Of a stretch of DNA of 64,000 bases, positions 33,621 to 44,157 are shown in pieces. The translations under genes and the position numbers were made by a program. Location of the stretch: contig NC_134771.1 of NCBI RefSeq assembly GCF_050436995.1, forward strand, positions 5,931,501 through 5,995,500, written 5' to 3'. Origin of the DNA: Anticarsia gemmatalis (taxonomy: Eukaryota > Arthropoda > Insecta > Lepidoptera > Erebidae). How positions within the stretch are numbered: the stretch's first letter is position 1; each line of letters begins with the position of its first letter. Under the pieces are notes generated by a model. That model had not been told where the DNA came from and did no database searches. It worked only from the letters and a program-made list of their open reading frames with translations.

Positions 33621-33964
33621 AGTTTCAGAAAATCCATGCCATTTTTAGCTAACTTAACTGATATCCTTTTCTAAAACATCAACTATTTTTCTTATTCTAT
33701 ACCAACTATAGTAAACTTTTAATCCATGTTTCCAATATTTCTTAACGTCAGTTTAACAAGTCGTTTAACGAGCAACAGTGCGACTGTCCTACATAAATGA
33801 CGCGCCTCGGCCGAGATGGAAAAACTTTACACCAAGTTGTAGCGACAATATTTATTTAGCCCATTAATTAAATATAAATACAATGCTTATAACTAAATAG
33901 AAAGAAAAGCTGCAGCATTTAATGGGAAATAATAAGTTCCTTTTGTATTCAGAAATATAATTTA

Positions 33965-34305
33965 AAAAAGCAGTGACAGTCAAGTGGTGTGATAAGTTGG
34001 TACCTAGCACGCTGAACTAATTGAGAAAAGTATCATTTTAAAAGCAGTGATAGCCGAGTGGTAAGTTAGTATTTCCCACGTAATTGGTCTACGGTTCGAA
34101 CCTAAGGCAACACAGCAATGTCTTTTCCAAGTGATGTGTGTATTAGAAATAATTATCACTTGTTCTAACGGTGAAGGAAAACATCGTGATGAAACCTTGC
34201 ATGCCTGAAATTTGTTTAATACATTTTACATGGGCTCAAGGCCTAATCCCTCCTCAATATGGGAGGAGACCCTTGCCCAGCAGTGAGACATTAATGTCCT
34301 AAATT
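33965..34305 (+). repeat. SINE-A, full length, with duplicated head
   Basis: The main copy starts at about 34048: GTGATAGCCGAGTGG (A box), ACGGTTCGAACC (B box), ATTATCACTTGTTCTAACGG, GCATGCCTGAAATTTG and GCAGTGAGACATTAATG. A second head-like start, CAGTGACAGTCAAGTGGTG, precedes it at 33969. Confidence 0.8.
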
Positions 34306-34329
34306 TATTTCATTTATTATACATTTATT

Positions 34330-34408
34330 GATTTGGTACATGAAAAGTCCTGAACCTGTACTTGGCCAGCGTGGTGGACTCAAGGCCAAGCAGTGGGACG
34401 AACAAGGG
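34330..34408 (+). repeat. SINE-A 3' scrap
   Basis: TACTTGGCCAGCGTGGTGGA and CAAGCAGTGGGACGAAC, with an internal deletion. Confidence 0.55.
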
Positions 34409-34549
34409 TTGAATAAAATTGTATCTTTATTAAACTTTGTGTGCTGAATTTCAGGAAAATCTTCCATACATATTCACAAAGTTTTCGGATGGGCTGACGA
34501 CTGGCTACGATTAAACCGTTCTGATAAAATGAAAAATAAATTCTAATTT

Positions 34550-34702
34550 GTAACAAATGATCACCCATCACAATCCTGACCTCACTCAAGTTGATTAACT
34601 CTTCACAGAAAATTCTTTGCGTTGTCTCCAATAACCCTTTATCATATAAGATTTTCAACTATTACATCTCAACTAATATGACGTGGCAGTCAAAAGACAA
34701 TG
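34550..34702. repeat. Direct duplication, unit 1
   Basis: ACAAATGATCACCCATCACA, CTCACTCAAGTTGATTAACT, CAATAACCCTTTATCATATA and TCAACTAATATGACGTGGCA recur in the same order at 34891-35030. Confidence 0.65.
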
Positions 34703-34734
34703 TACTTTGTAATTTGTTTAATACCTATATTTAT

Positions 34735-34840
34735 GCAAAGTCCCCAACCCGCACTTGGCCAGCGTGGTGGACTCCAGACCTAACCCCTCTCCCACGTATG
34801 GGAGGAGACCCTTGCCCTGCAGTGGGACAGTAATGGGTTA
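34735..34840 (+). repeat. SINE-A 3' part between duplicated units
   Basis: GCAAAGTCCCCAACCCGCAC, CTTGGCCAGCGTGGTGGACT and GCAGTGGGACAGTAATGGGT, followed by A's. Confidence 0.7.
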
Positions 34841-34890
34841 AAAAAAAAGATTACCCATTACAATCCCGACCTATAAAGTTAGGTAGGTGC

Positions 34891-35030
34891 TTGTAACAAA
34901 TGATCACCCATCACAATCCAAACCTCACTCAAGTTGCTTAACTCTCCAAAAAGATCTCCAATAACCCTTTATCATATTAGATTTTCAACTATTAAATCTC
35001 AACTAATATGACGTGACAGTCAAAAGGCTG
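34891..35030. repeat. Direct duplication, unit 2
   Basis: This matches 34550-34702 with scattered changes and a few deleted bases. A partial third piece (ATTACCCATTACAATCCCGA) is at 34851-34870. Confidence 0.65.
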
Positions 35031-35179
35031 TATTTTTTGTTACCTGCGTCGTTTCAGGCTCATTCGGCACGTTCGTATGCGGCGGCACGGGTTAGGCTGT
35101 GTGTTAGTAGAGCGGGTAGCGGGTTTGATGCTTGGCTGAATTTATTCCGATTTACTAGTTTCTTACATAATATTTTTCT

Positions 35180-35300
35180 CTCGAAACTGTAGGCAGAGTT
35201 GTATGAAATATACACCGGTTTCAAAATTAATAATATTAGTCCCATGTAATAGGGGGCAAGCCTTTTGCTATATACCGGACACGGCGTTACCAAATTCCGA
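35180..35300 (-). repeat. SINE-D body, reverse
   Basis: TAGGCAGAGTTGTATGAAAT, TTAGTCCCATGTAATAGGGG and GCTATATACCGGACACGG. Confidence 0.6.
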
Positions 35301-35302
35301 GG

Positions 35303-35380
35303 CAAATTAAGTTTGTAAGGATCGTACCAAGTGGCGTCCTTGGTCTCTGCCTACCCCTATGTGAAAAAGGCGTGATATTA
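35303..35380 (-). repeat. Repeat T2 scrap, reverse
   Basis: GTTTGTAAGGATCGTACCAA, TGGTCTCTGCCTACCCCTAT and GGCGTGATATTATG. Confidence 0.6.
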
Positions 35381-35404
35381 TGTACGTGTTTGCACGAATA
35401 GAAA

Positions 35405-35495
35405 ATAACTATAGTATTTTGCCCGACCCGAGAACCGAATCCGGAACCTCTTGATTATAAGTCGGTTACGCTACCGACTGTGCCACAGTCTTACT
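35405..35495 (-). repeat. SINE-D head, reverse
   Basis: GAGAACCGAATCCGGAACC is a degraded B-box complement, and CTACCGACTGTGCCACAGTC is the A-box side. Confidence 0.6.
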
Positions 35496-35514
35496 TGTAA
35501 AAGTAAAAAGTAAG

Positions 35515-35690
35515 ATATTCGGCCACGGCGGCCAGTTTCATTGAAACTGTGCAAGAGTTAGTTTATAGTGTCGGGTGTACAATACACAGGTACACTCTCT
35601 ATTCCATCACTCTCATAGTCCGGTGGGACGGATAACCGTCACGACCAGTGAGAGGTCAGGCGCAGGATCATAGGCACGTATGAGGCATGA
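35515..35690 (-). repeat. Interspersed repeat R6, reverse
   Basis: GGCCAGTTTCATTGAAACTG, ACAATACACAGGTACACTCT, TAGTCCGGTGGGACGGATAA and CAGTGAGAGGTCAGGCGC. Confidence 0.5.
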
Positions 35691-35749
35691 CCTCGTAGAC
35701 GAAAATGTAATCTGATTGGATTACATTGCGATTCATGATTACGATAAGA

Positions 35750-35979
35750 CGTTGCGCTCACCGGTCGGTAAACGATCTGTGGGTTAAGCAACTGGTGCGG
35801 TCATTCTATAGATGGGTGACCGCATAGTAGTATTTGAACTGAGCGTCTCCGTTCTTCAGAGGGTACGTAAAACCTCGGTTGTTGTCAGTTAAGATAACAG
35901 TCATTAAACCATGTGAAAGGCTTTTCGGACGGCTTGAACAACTTTGACACTAGGTTGACCACTAAACATACGATAGATA
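35750..35979 (+). repeat. SINE-5S1, slightly 5' truncated
   Basis: GTTGCGCTCACCGGTCGGTA, GTGGGTTAAGCAACTGG, ATAGATGGGTGACCGCATAG and TAGGTTGACCACTAAACATA. Confidence 0.75.
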
Positions 35980-35995
35980 AATGAATTTATGACTT

Positions 35996-36066
35996 ACCGG
36001 GACTCGAACCCCTATATTACTTTGCAATATTAAAATACTACAGCCATCTTAACCACTGAGCCACAC
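35996..36066 (-). repeat. tRNA-like SINE head
   Basis: On the reverse strand TGGCTCAGTGG is a perfect pol III A box and GGTTCGAGTCC a perfect B box. The sequence between does not fold as a normal anticodon arm, so it is called a SINE head rather than a tRNA. Confidence 0.5.
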
Positions 36067-36069
36067 ATT

Positions 36070-36685
36070 TTCAATATGAATTCGAGCATGTGTAATAGAG
36101 CTCTGTTTACCCCCTTGCTATGAAAAGGTCTGAAGTTAATACAAGTCTAGATCTTTGCTAAAGTACTGGATTCAAAAGAAATATTATATCTAGAAATGCA
36201 TATTTTAATCCCAAATTATTGCACTACGATATATGTATAGAGATGATAGTACCGCTGAATTAAATTTATTTAAATGCTTTCTTCAAACGCCAAAGGATTA
36301 GCCCGTCTTCGTTCGCGAATTGTGAGCCTATCGATCCCAAACATACATATTATTAAATTTATAAAATAATTATCCCGTTTAATTTAGTTCTTACATGTTA
36401 AATTTATTTCAAAAGCTATGCGCGTACATACGTTCTGGTGATTCATTTTTATTTATGTGGATATTATTATCTAATGTAGGAATTTGGATAGACAACTTGA
36501 AGAACCGTTTTCCAGTATTTTATTAGAGATATGGTTCTTACTAACTATATTTCCTAGAAACTTCCTCAGTTCACACCAACTGAAATGATATGCCATATGA
36601 ACTAGAAAACTTTGAGTAAAAGTGAAAAAAATCGCTAGTTTAATCCTCCCGGTTTAGGGCAAAAAACCTTAATTTTAAACTGTCA
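36070..36685. other. Unique A/T-rich sequence
   Basis: No gene or repeat family was recognised. Confidence 0.4.
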
Positions 36686-36689
36686 TATA

Positions 36690-36816
36690 TTTCGTCGTTT
36701 AAGTTCTATCACCTTGCCGTTAAGTAATTTTAGCAACTTTTCACTAACCAATGATATCAAAATGTCAAAACTGCAAAAAATTACTTACGTGGTAATAGAA
36801 CTTAAACGACGATTTC
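36690..36816. mobile_element. Foldback MITE with CGTCGTTTAAGTTCTAT arms
   Basis: Left CGTCGTTTAAGTTCTATCAC and right GGTAATAGAACTTAAACGAC pair as long arms, and TAAGTAATTTT pairs further inside with AAAATTACTTA. No target duplication could be fixed. Confidence 0.6.
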
Positions 36817-36944
36817 CGAAACTAGTGAGTGCTAATTTTAATTGAACGATACAAACATGTCGGCAGCAGTCCACAACAGATGCCTATAAAGTTTGGCCAA
36901 CAATCTTTCTAACATCCTATATAAGCCGAATCACTTTTTACATA

Positions 36945-37022
36945 CATACAAACATAAAATTACGCCTTTTTTCAATAGGTGTAAGCAGAGGCCAGACTAA
37001 CTTACAACGATCCTTACAAAAA
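36945..37022 (+). repeat. Repeat T2 fragment
   Basis: ACATAAAATTACGCCTTTTT, AAGCAGAGGCCAGACTAAC and CGATCCTTACAAA. Confidence 0.55.
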
Positions 37023-37448
37023 CATTTATATTAAGGTTTGATTGAGGTGGTATTTTCAGCTCTATATCTGTGCTGCGTGCACCGCGGCTAGTCGCCACTC
37101 AGCGGGCAATAACACTGGATTTGAATGTACTGTCGCTGACATACTAACAAATACGACATTATTCATAATGTCTGGAGCTTACTCATTAGATACTGTATGC
37201 TAAATTGTACACGCAAGCATTTCTCAAATTTCGTACATATAAAGCTTAAACGAATTTTAATATTTGGAAAATGTTGTTTTCCTTTACATTCTTCATATAT
37301 ATATTTTTTTTTGTTAGATAAAACTCATTATGTAAATGTTTTTATATTCCAAACGTTAATTATGATTTTTTAACAACCATGTTTGCCGTAAATATCGACA
37401 CTGTTGCAATAGTTTGGATTAAATGTCATCCCAAAATAATGTGGCTTA

Positions 37449-37563
37449 CCCCCGGTTTCTGAGGTACATTTAGCGGCAGTTTATCTATTCAATAACATTT
37501 AAACTCACATAAAAAAACGCTATTTAATAGATAAACTACCGTTAAATGTACTCAGAAACCGGG
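37449..37563. mobile_element. Foldback MITE P, copy C
   Basis: CCCCCGGTTTCTGAGGTAC opens and its inverse ACTCAGAAACCGGGGG closes the element. TTA flanks both sides, a clean 3-base target duplication. Confidence 0.75.
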
Positions 37564-37609
37564 GGTTAAGCATCAGCCCGACTCCAATATATATTTTAAA
37601 GTCCTCTAA

Positions 37610-37735
37610 CCGATTATTGCTGGGCAAGTGTCACTTCCCTTCGCTCTTTAGGGAAAGCTGAGACCTTCATCGTACTGGCCACGTGCGAATAAACAACTGT
37701 CAGGCATGCAAGGTTTCATCATGAAGTTTCCGTGT
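37610..37735 (-). repeat. SINE-A, degraded, reverse
   Basis: TTGCTGGGCAAGTGTCACTT, ATCGTACTGGCCACGTGCG and GTCAGGCATGCAAGGTTTCA. Confidence 0.55.
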
Positions 37736-37794
37736 GTGTTCAGTTGGCCGTATCCTTCACTATTATAATAATAGGAGAATAAGATTATTTCTAA

Positions 37795-37995
37795 CTAGCT
37801 GACCCGCGCAACTTCGCTTGCGTCACATAAGAGAATCTCGCTCCTAATGGCCGTAGCGTGATGATATATAGCCTATAGCCTTCCTCGATAAATGGGCTAT
37901 CTAACACTGAAAAAATTTTTTAAATCGGACCAGTAGTTCCCGAGATTAGCGCGTTCAAACAAACAAACTCTTCAGCTTTACAATATTAGTATAGA
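37795..37995 (-). mobile_element. Helitron H1 with internal deletion, reverse
   Basis: Both ends are intact (CTAGCTGACCCGCGCAAC at the left, ATATTAGTATAGA at the right). About 50 bases between AAGAGAATC and TCGCTCC of the consensus are missing. Confidence 0.75.
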
Positions 37996-37999
37996 TACA

Positions 38000-39075
38000 C
38001 ATGTACATATATTGAAAAGGTAACTATAATGTATAGTTTGAACTTTCGGCCACTTGCGTGTGAGGTAACTGCTTTTACCTCTCGAGCTCTGCCTCGGATT
38101 GCTATATAACTATTTATATATCTTTAATTATCACCTGAAACTGAGGCACTAGCTATTTTATATCAATGTAAAAAATCTTCAAAATTAGACAGTTTATCAA
38201 TTGTCTGAATACCCACTTGTACCGCAACATATCCCAGTATTAAGGCTCATGATCCGGCCATTATTGAGAATGCACGGTATTACAATTTGATTGCGACGCG
38301 TTTCGATTCAAAACTCACAATGTAACGAATGGAGAATCTTTTCTATTTGAACAAGTGAACAATGGTAGCTGAGGTTAAGTGGTTGTTAATAAGGATTGGA
38401 TTTGGATTGGTGAGCGTTTTTTATTTGATTAGTGGTTTTGAAATGTAGCGTGTTTATATTGTGTTATTTGGTTATACGATAAGTGTCTTATATTAACGTT
38501 TTTTTAAAAGTGTCTTTTTGACAGATTTAGGTAATAGCAGCTAGTTACTTTGGCAAGTTGTTTATAGTGTTCAAAACGATAATCTGTTAAATTAATATGA
38601 TTTTTTAATACGAACATTCAGTGAAAAAAATTGTCCAACATTCGCATATATCTATAAAAATCAATAAAATTCAGGAATTTACCAAATAATTTTAGTAGCA
38701 TTTAAAACTATATAACATAAAAGATAAATATTACAAAAAAAAATTAGCTTTAAATATTTCACAATGTTATAAATTGTCATCTATTGCATTCTTGTAAAAC
38801 TACTTACTACATAACATTCCTAATTCCGAACTGAAAGCGACATCCAGAAGCAAAGAACACGACTATAGTTGCACAAAACAGCCACAAGATGCCAGTAGCA
38901 CAACAACCATTCGTGAGCATTTCTCAAAATATTTGACCATACTCTCAAAAATAGTCTAAAAATAAAATTCATATATATTGGACATATTACGCTAAATATA
39001 GGTAGCTTAAACTATTCAAATTCTGAATTTGTGATTGATTTTCTGTTTTAGAGATGTTTTATATAAAAAAACTGT
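38000..39075. other. Unique A/T-rich sequence
   Basis: 38045-38090 has a degraded SINE-A-like head (CCACTTGCGTGTGAGG). The rest shows no gene, RNA or repeat. Confidence 0.4.
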
Positions 39076-39078
39076 AAA

Positions 39079-40470
39079 ATATTAGTTAAGGGTAAAATAA
39101 AAGTTCCTTTTTTGTTACTTGGAAATCAGTGTAGAATCATAAAAACTCACTCAAATTGTTTTATGTTTTTATATTTTTCTATGTAGATTATAACATTATA
39201 ACATGTTGAGAAAAGAAAAATTGTGAATAATGTAATACAATATTTTTTATTGGCACTACATCTGCTTTTTTGTTACCATTAACACTTTCTACTCACAAAG
39301 TTTTGTTTTTCTATTAAACTGAAAAGGAAGAATGCTATATTTCTTATTTATTATAAAATATCTGTCATAAAGTCAATTTTAAACCATTACTTATTGTCTT
39401 TAAATTTAAAATAATAACAATATTTAACATAATTATCAGCTTTATTTAGGGACAGTAACAAAATTAGAAGCTTCGGTAACAAAATTGGAAATGTTAGGCT
39501 TAGCATACACATACTTGACATTATCATAAAATGGAAATAAAAAGTAGTAAAAATCAATATAAAATTTAAAAAAAAATTACGAATGTTTTAAACATTCCAA
39601 AAATAAAAGGTTCATCAAATGAACTAAAGGAAACAAATAAAAACTTGTGCCTACTTATTTATCACCTTATTTTTAACAATACATTACAATCAATTAAAAA
39701 TCCATTCGAAAAATAAAGTAGGTAGGTACTTTAGTGCTACGGTCAGCCGATTCTACCCAGCAACCGTTTTTATTTTGTAATATTTATATAGATATATATA
39801 TTACATATTAGTACAATACATTTATTGTAGTAGTATGTAATCGGTATTATCAAGTTTGGTGCTCGTTTGAAAATAATGCCCTATTGATGTTAGATCCTAT
39901 GTAACAATTTTCAAATTAAGCAATATCAACGTAACTTTAGAAAGAGAAAGCAATATTATGCTATAGGAGTTAAAAATAAACCTACAACAAAATTGTTATG
40001 AGATGTGTACTTGGCTTTATAAAATCCTTTTTTGTTACCCCGCGTTCCGATTATACGTTACCACGCGAAAGTAACAAACACAGAAGTAACGAAATGAAGG
40101 TTTTAGATATTCAAAAAATAAAATTTCCGTTAAATTCTAACAGTTGAAACAAGTATTTTGCATCAAAATGTAGTGCATAAAACTAACTTTTAACTAATTT
40201 TAACAAAATATTAAATCACTATGAACTTACCTTGACACAACGTAACAAATCCTGGAAAGAATTTGTGGCAGTGCAGTGTGAAGTGTCTGGTCGCGGTTGT
40301 TGTTGACTCCAAAATGTAATTTCAACAATATCGCGAAGTTAAATGTCATCTAAAGTGGTGCCACGAGTAAAAACACTAAATAATTTAACACCTTTTGAAA
40401 AAAATCGATACGATAATCGGTAACAAAATCTGAATTTTGTTTCGGAACTTTTTATGGGACAATATTAGTT
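39079..40470. mobile_element. Unclassified GTAACAAA-rich element
   Basis: GTAACAAA or its inverse TTTGTTAC recurs many times (39111, 39270, 39444, 39476, 40030, 40070, 40240, 40420). AAAAGTTCC at the left pairs with GGAACTTTT at the right, and AATATTAGTT lies at both 39079 and 40461. No long open frame. A repeat-type call is inference. Confidence 0.4.
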
Positions 40471-40474
40471 TTGA

Positions 40475-41265
40475 AATAAAATAAACAAGTATAGCATGTT
40501 TTACAATAAACTCAATATTACATGAATTTTAATACATTAATCAGTGTTTTAGGATTAAAATATATATCTAGGTTCTTAGAATTTTATGAAATTATATGAA
40601 TTCGAAATCACTGCGGTCACCATGGGACAAACTGTTTTCCATACTACGAGAATTTTGATATTTTAGATTTATACATTTTAAAATTAACTAATCAATTTGT
40701 ACGCTATTTTGATATTTTGTCTGATAATTTAATAATATTGATGAAGTAATGACAATCGAATATATTAGTTGTAATATCATATTAAAAAAATAATCAAAAA
40801 CAAAAACATGGGACATTGTGATAGTGGATGTGGTCAAAAAAATTGAGAATTGCTCTCGTGTTAAATTAAAACTTAATCGATCTAATATAAAAATATTTTT
40901 TTATCAAAACCACTTTTAATTAATGTTTTTCACTATTTTGTAACTCCATAAAGCTTGAGCTGGTCATAATTTAATAATATCATTATAATGGCCTATCTGC
41001 TGCTCTCTATTGTGTATACGTAGAACTACTTGTAACTTTTACACACTTATAAGTTAGTTCTGTTTTTCAACAGATGGCCGAATACGTTATTACTGACATC
41101 TATTGTATTAAATAACAATTATTGTTTCTAAGTTCGCACATAGATGTCACTGTTTTTTCAGAAACTCAAAAACAAATTTTAACGCAGAACAGATTCTTTT
41201 AAAAATATACACAATTAAGTAACAACGCACGTAATTATTATTATCTAATTGTTTAAAATATTTAC
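40475..41265. other. Unique A/T-rich sequence
   Basis: No gene. CAACAGATGGCCG (41069) and AGATGTCACTG (41143) belong to the recurrent AGATGK motif set. Confidence 0.35.
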
Positions 41266-41269
41266 AACT

Positions 41270-41352
41270 TTGAGAGAAAGCCATGAATGTGATAGACTCA
41301 AGACCTTTACTCCTCTCTCTTTCCAGAAGACCCTTGCCCAACACTGGGACAG
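41270..41352 (+). repeat. SINE-A 3' end, degraded
   Basis: GTGATAGACTCAAGACCTTT, AGAAGACCCTTGCCCAACAC and TGGGACAGTACC. Confidence 0.5.
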
Positions 41353-41466
41353 TACCTAATGTATAAATAACAATGTAAAATTAAAAAAACAACATAATAA
41401 TATAATTAAAGAACCTGTAATAAATTTTTGAAACGCAGCTATTTTCCAACGATGCATGTATTTTAG

Positions 41467-41760
41467 CCTAGCCTTTCTTCCAAACTATATTGGTGTCAGC
41501 TTCCAGTCTCACTAGATCAGTGGTTCCTAACCTGTGGTCCGTGGAAGTCAAAATATGGTCCGCGAATGATTTTAAAATTTAAATTCGTCAGGATGATTAT
41601 TACACTTTATTTCTAATATACTTGCATAGTGGTCCCTGCTAACAAGAATAATATAAAAGTGGTCCTGGACTAAGAAAAGGTTGGGAGCCCCTGCACTAGA
41701 TGCAGCTGAATACCAATATTTTTCATGGAGCGACTGCCCATCTGCATTTACAAGGTAGTA
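41467..41760 (-). repeat. Tail repeat T1, split by an insertion
   Basis: The left part is CTAGCCTTTCTTCC and GGTGTCAGCTTCCAGTCTCA. The right part resumes after the hAT MITE with TGCAGCTGAATACCAATATT and GAGCGACTGCCCATC. Confidence 0.65.
41518..41693. mobile_element. hAT-type MITE, 176 bp, with 8-bp duplication
   Basis: The ends are CAGTGGTTCCTAACCT and AGGTTGGGAGCCCCTG, typical imperfect hAT TIRs. CACTAGAT occurs on both sides (41510-41517 and 41694-41701), the expected 8-base target duplication. There is no transposase. Confidence 0.82.
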
Positions 41761-42090
41761 TAATTTGTAAATGAGTAGATAAGTGAATAAAGAAAAGCTA
41801 TCAGAAAGTACTTTTCGTTCACATAACATCATACATTATGTACTTACTTATAAAAAACCTGTCTTTTCCTACATAAACAAAACCATTTGAACCATAACTC
41901 AGTACACATGGTACTACTACATACAGATCAATGCCCCCGGCTCCACTCATATTTGGATTACATTTGTTTGTCCACACTTGAAAATCCGTTGACTTGTAGA
42001 CTTGGCCGGCTTGAAACGGCTTAGGAATGCGGCTTGTTGCGTAACTTCACAGTTTACTATCATGGGATCAGCAGAAGCGTCGAACCGAAC

Positions 42091-42340
42091 GAGGCGCCCA
42101 TAGCCAGTTGCACTCACCGGTCGGTAAACGATTTGTGGGTTAAGCAACCCTTGGCGCGGTCATTCCATAGATGGGTGACCGCATTATGGTTTTTAAGCTG
42201 GGCGTCTCCGTGCTTCGGAGGGCACGTAAAAAGTCGATCCCGGCTGTTGTCTACTAAGATAACAGTCGTTAAGCCATGTCAAAGGGCTCTCGGGCAGCTT
42301 GAACAACTTTGACACTAGGTTGAGCACTAACCATACGACA
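42091..42340 (+). repeat. SINE-5S1, full length
   Basis: GAGGCGCCCATAGCCAGTTG, GGTTAAGCAACCCTTGGCGC, ATAGATGGGTGACCGCATTA, GGCGTCTCCGTGCTTCGGAG, GATAACAGTCGTTAAGCC and ACTAACCATACGA. It is close to consensus; overlapping open frames on both strands are spurious. Confidence 0.8.
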
Positions 42341-42365
42341 ATCAAAGACAACAGAAGTAAGTACT

Positions 42366-42762
42366 CATCTCCCACGCAAGTGGTAAGGCAAAACAATAAT
42401 GACTTTGAACATGTGTAAGAAGTAATTATCACTTGTTCTAACGGTGAAGGAAAACATCGTGATGAAACCTTGCATGCCTGAACCCCGGTTTCTGAGTACA
42501 TTTAGCGGTAGTCTATCTATTCAATAGCGTTTTTTTTTGTATGAGCTTAAACGCGATTGAATAGATAAACTGCCGCTAAATGTACCTCAGAAACTGGGGC
42601 TGAGAGTTGTTTATACTGTTCTTTGGGGTAGGCAAAGTCCCAGCAGTCAGCGCGGTGGACTCAAAATTTCACCTCTCTCTCATTTCGCGTATTGGGCTTA
42701 AGGCCTAACCTCTCCCTCATTCCAGGAGGAGATCCTTGCCCAACAGTGGGACAGTCAGGGGC
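42366..42762 (+). repeat. SINE-A interrupted by MITE P
   Basis: 42366-42481 is the 5' body (CACGCAAGTGG, ATTATCACTTGTTCTAACGG, CTTGCATGCCTGA). After the MITE the element resumes at 42601 with TGAGAGTTGTTTATACTGTT and runs to CCAACAGTGGGACAGTCA. Confidence 0.7.
42482..42600. mobile_element. Foldback MITE P, copy D, inside SINE-A
   Basis: It begins ACCCCGGTTTCTGAG and ends CTCAGAAACTGGGGC. TGA lies at 42479-42481 and again at 42601-42603, so the SINE sequence reads through once the MITE and one TGA are removed. This proves insertion and a 3-base duplication. Confidence 0.82.
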
Positions 42763-42895
42763 TCCATATACATATTTACCTAATTTATACACATACTTAA
42801 AAATATAAGTACGAATACGTCCTTTACTTTTTGACGGCGATGGAAAAGAGTGAGTGAGTTTGTTGCTAGCTCTTTTCATACGGCCTTTAGCATTT

Positions 42896-43041
42896 GACGG
42901 CCTCCGTGGCGCAGTGGTTAAGGTGGTCGCCACGCCACTACCATTGGTCTGTTTGTACTTTGTGTCCGTTGTTTGTATGTTTGTAAAAGTCCCCGCGACA
43001 CAAGAGCAATTCTTAGTGCGGGAGTTGACTTTAAAAAAATA
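42896..43041 (+). repeat. SINE-C copy with intact A box
   Basis: GCCTCCGTGGCGCAGTGGTT is the head. GGTGGTCGCCACGCC follows, then a deletion, then TTTGTGTCCGTTGTTTGTAT and GAGCAATTCTTAGTGCGGGA. Confidence 0.7.
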
Positions 43042-43059
43042 AGGCTCTTTACAAGCTAG

Positions 43060-43216
43060 TGGTAGATCCAGTAATTGTAACGATTATTATAAGTGTCAAT
43101 ATTTAACCTAAATCAATGAGCTTAGTTTTTTTAACCCGGTCGATTAACGATCTGTGAGTTAAGCATCCCTTGGTGCGGTCATTCTACAGATGGGTGATCG
43201 CATAGTGGTAATTGAT
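43060..43216 (+). repeat. CR1-like tail then SINE-5S1 scrap
   Basis: 43062-43125 reads TAGTGGTAGATCCAGTAATT and ATTATAAGTGTCAATATT. 43134-43216 reads CGGTCGATTAACGATCTGTG and CAGATGGGTGATCGCATAGT, part of the 5S-like head. Confidence 0.55.
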
Positions 43217-43219
43217 GAA

Positions 43220-44155
43220 ACTAAACACATGAATGACTAGTCACATAAACTACAGCTAAAACCACCATCATATTTCTCATATTTTTATTACCAAAAATTA
43301 AAAAATACTCGGTAAATATGAATTATTAAAAGCCTCGAGGGTCTTGACCTGAGCCAATATTTACTGTTCCATAGAAAAAAGTCCATTAGTTTCGTAGATT
43401 ACAACAAACATACACACAAAAAGCGATGGCTGGTAATTTATCTTGTATTTTATGAGATGTTTGTAATTAAAGAGTTAACTGTTATCTCGCCAGTTTCCCT
43501 GAAGGGATAAACACTGGTATATAATACATAGTGATTTTGACAGTTATGTTTTACTAGCTTATGCCCTCAGGTCCGCCTGTGTTGTTGTTTTCCTGTTAAA
43601 ATGTCTTTTCTTAAGACATCGCTAAGTCTAAGTTGTTTAGACATAAAATAGGTACATACAGACACACTTAGGACTAGATAATAACTTATTTATTAACTTA
43701 ATAAGCTCTCAATAAACTACATATAAATCTTTAAAAGTTTTGGAAATCTGTGCAATGTGTGCATTAAAATCGTTTCAATCATTTTTACATAAAAGATTAA
43801 CAAACATACATACATACAAAATTTCACATCTCTGCCATATTTTAGTAAGATAGTAAGTTTTACGACTGTCAAAGTTATCAATTAATTAAACAACAGCTTT
43901 TGAAATATACAGTCATAAAAACTGGTAAAAGACACTGTTTAAATGCCAGTATTACTGTTAATAGAAAAGTGACAGATAAACTATTCAATAGATAGCGTGA
44001 TAATAAAATATCTATAAATTTTCTAAATCACCAGACAACTTATGTCTAATATTTATTCGAATGAGCTGGCAATTGTCCAAATATTTGTGCCCTTAGAGGG
44101 TAAAAACGGAACTCCATTTCTAACTGTTTGGTTACCCAAGGGAATTTTAACTGCA
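43220..44155. other. Unique A/T-rich sequence
   Basis: No exon could be supported. An open frame on the reverse strand (44053-44244) starts inside the palindrome and runs out of it. Confidence 0.4.
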
Positions 44156-44157
44156 GA

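Noticed and set aside
35996..36066. tRNA gene on the reverse strand
   Set aside because: The A and B boxes are perfect, but no cloverleaf with a proper anticodon arm and acceptor stem can be drawn. The same kind of head starts SINEs elsewhere.
42034..42501. Overlapping open frames of 92 and 102 codons
   Set aside because: They cover SINE-5S1 and SINE-A sequence, read on both strands, and similar frames appear in other copies.
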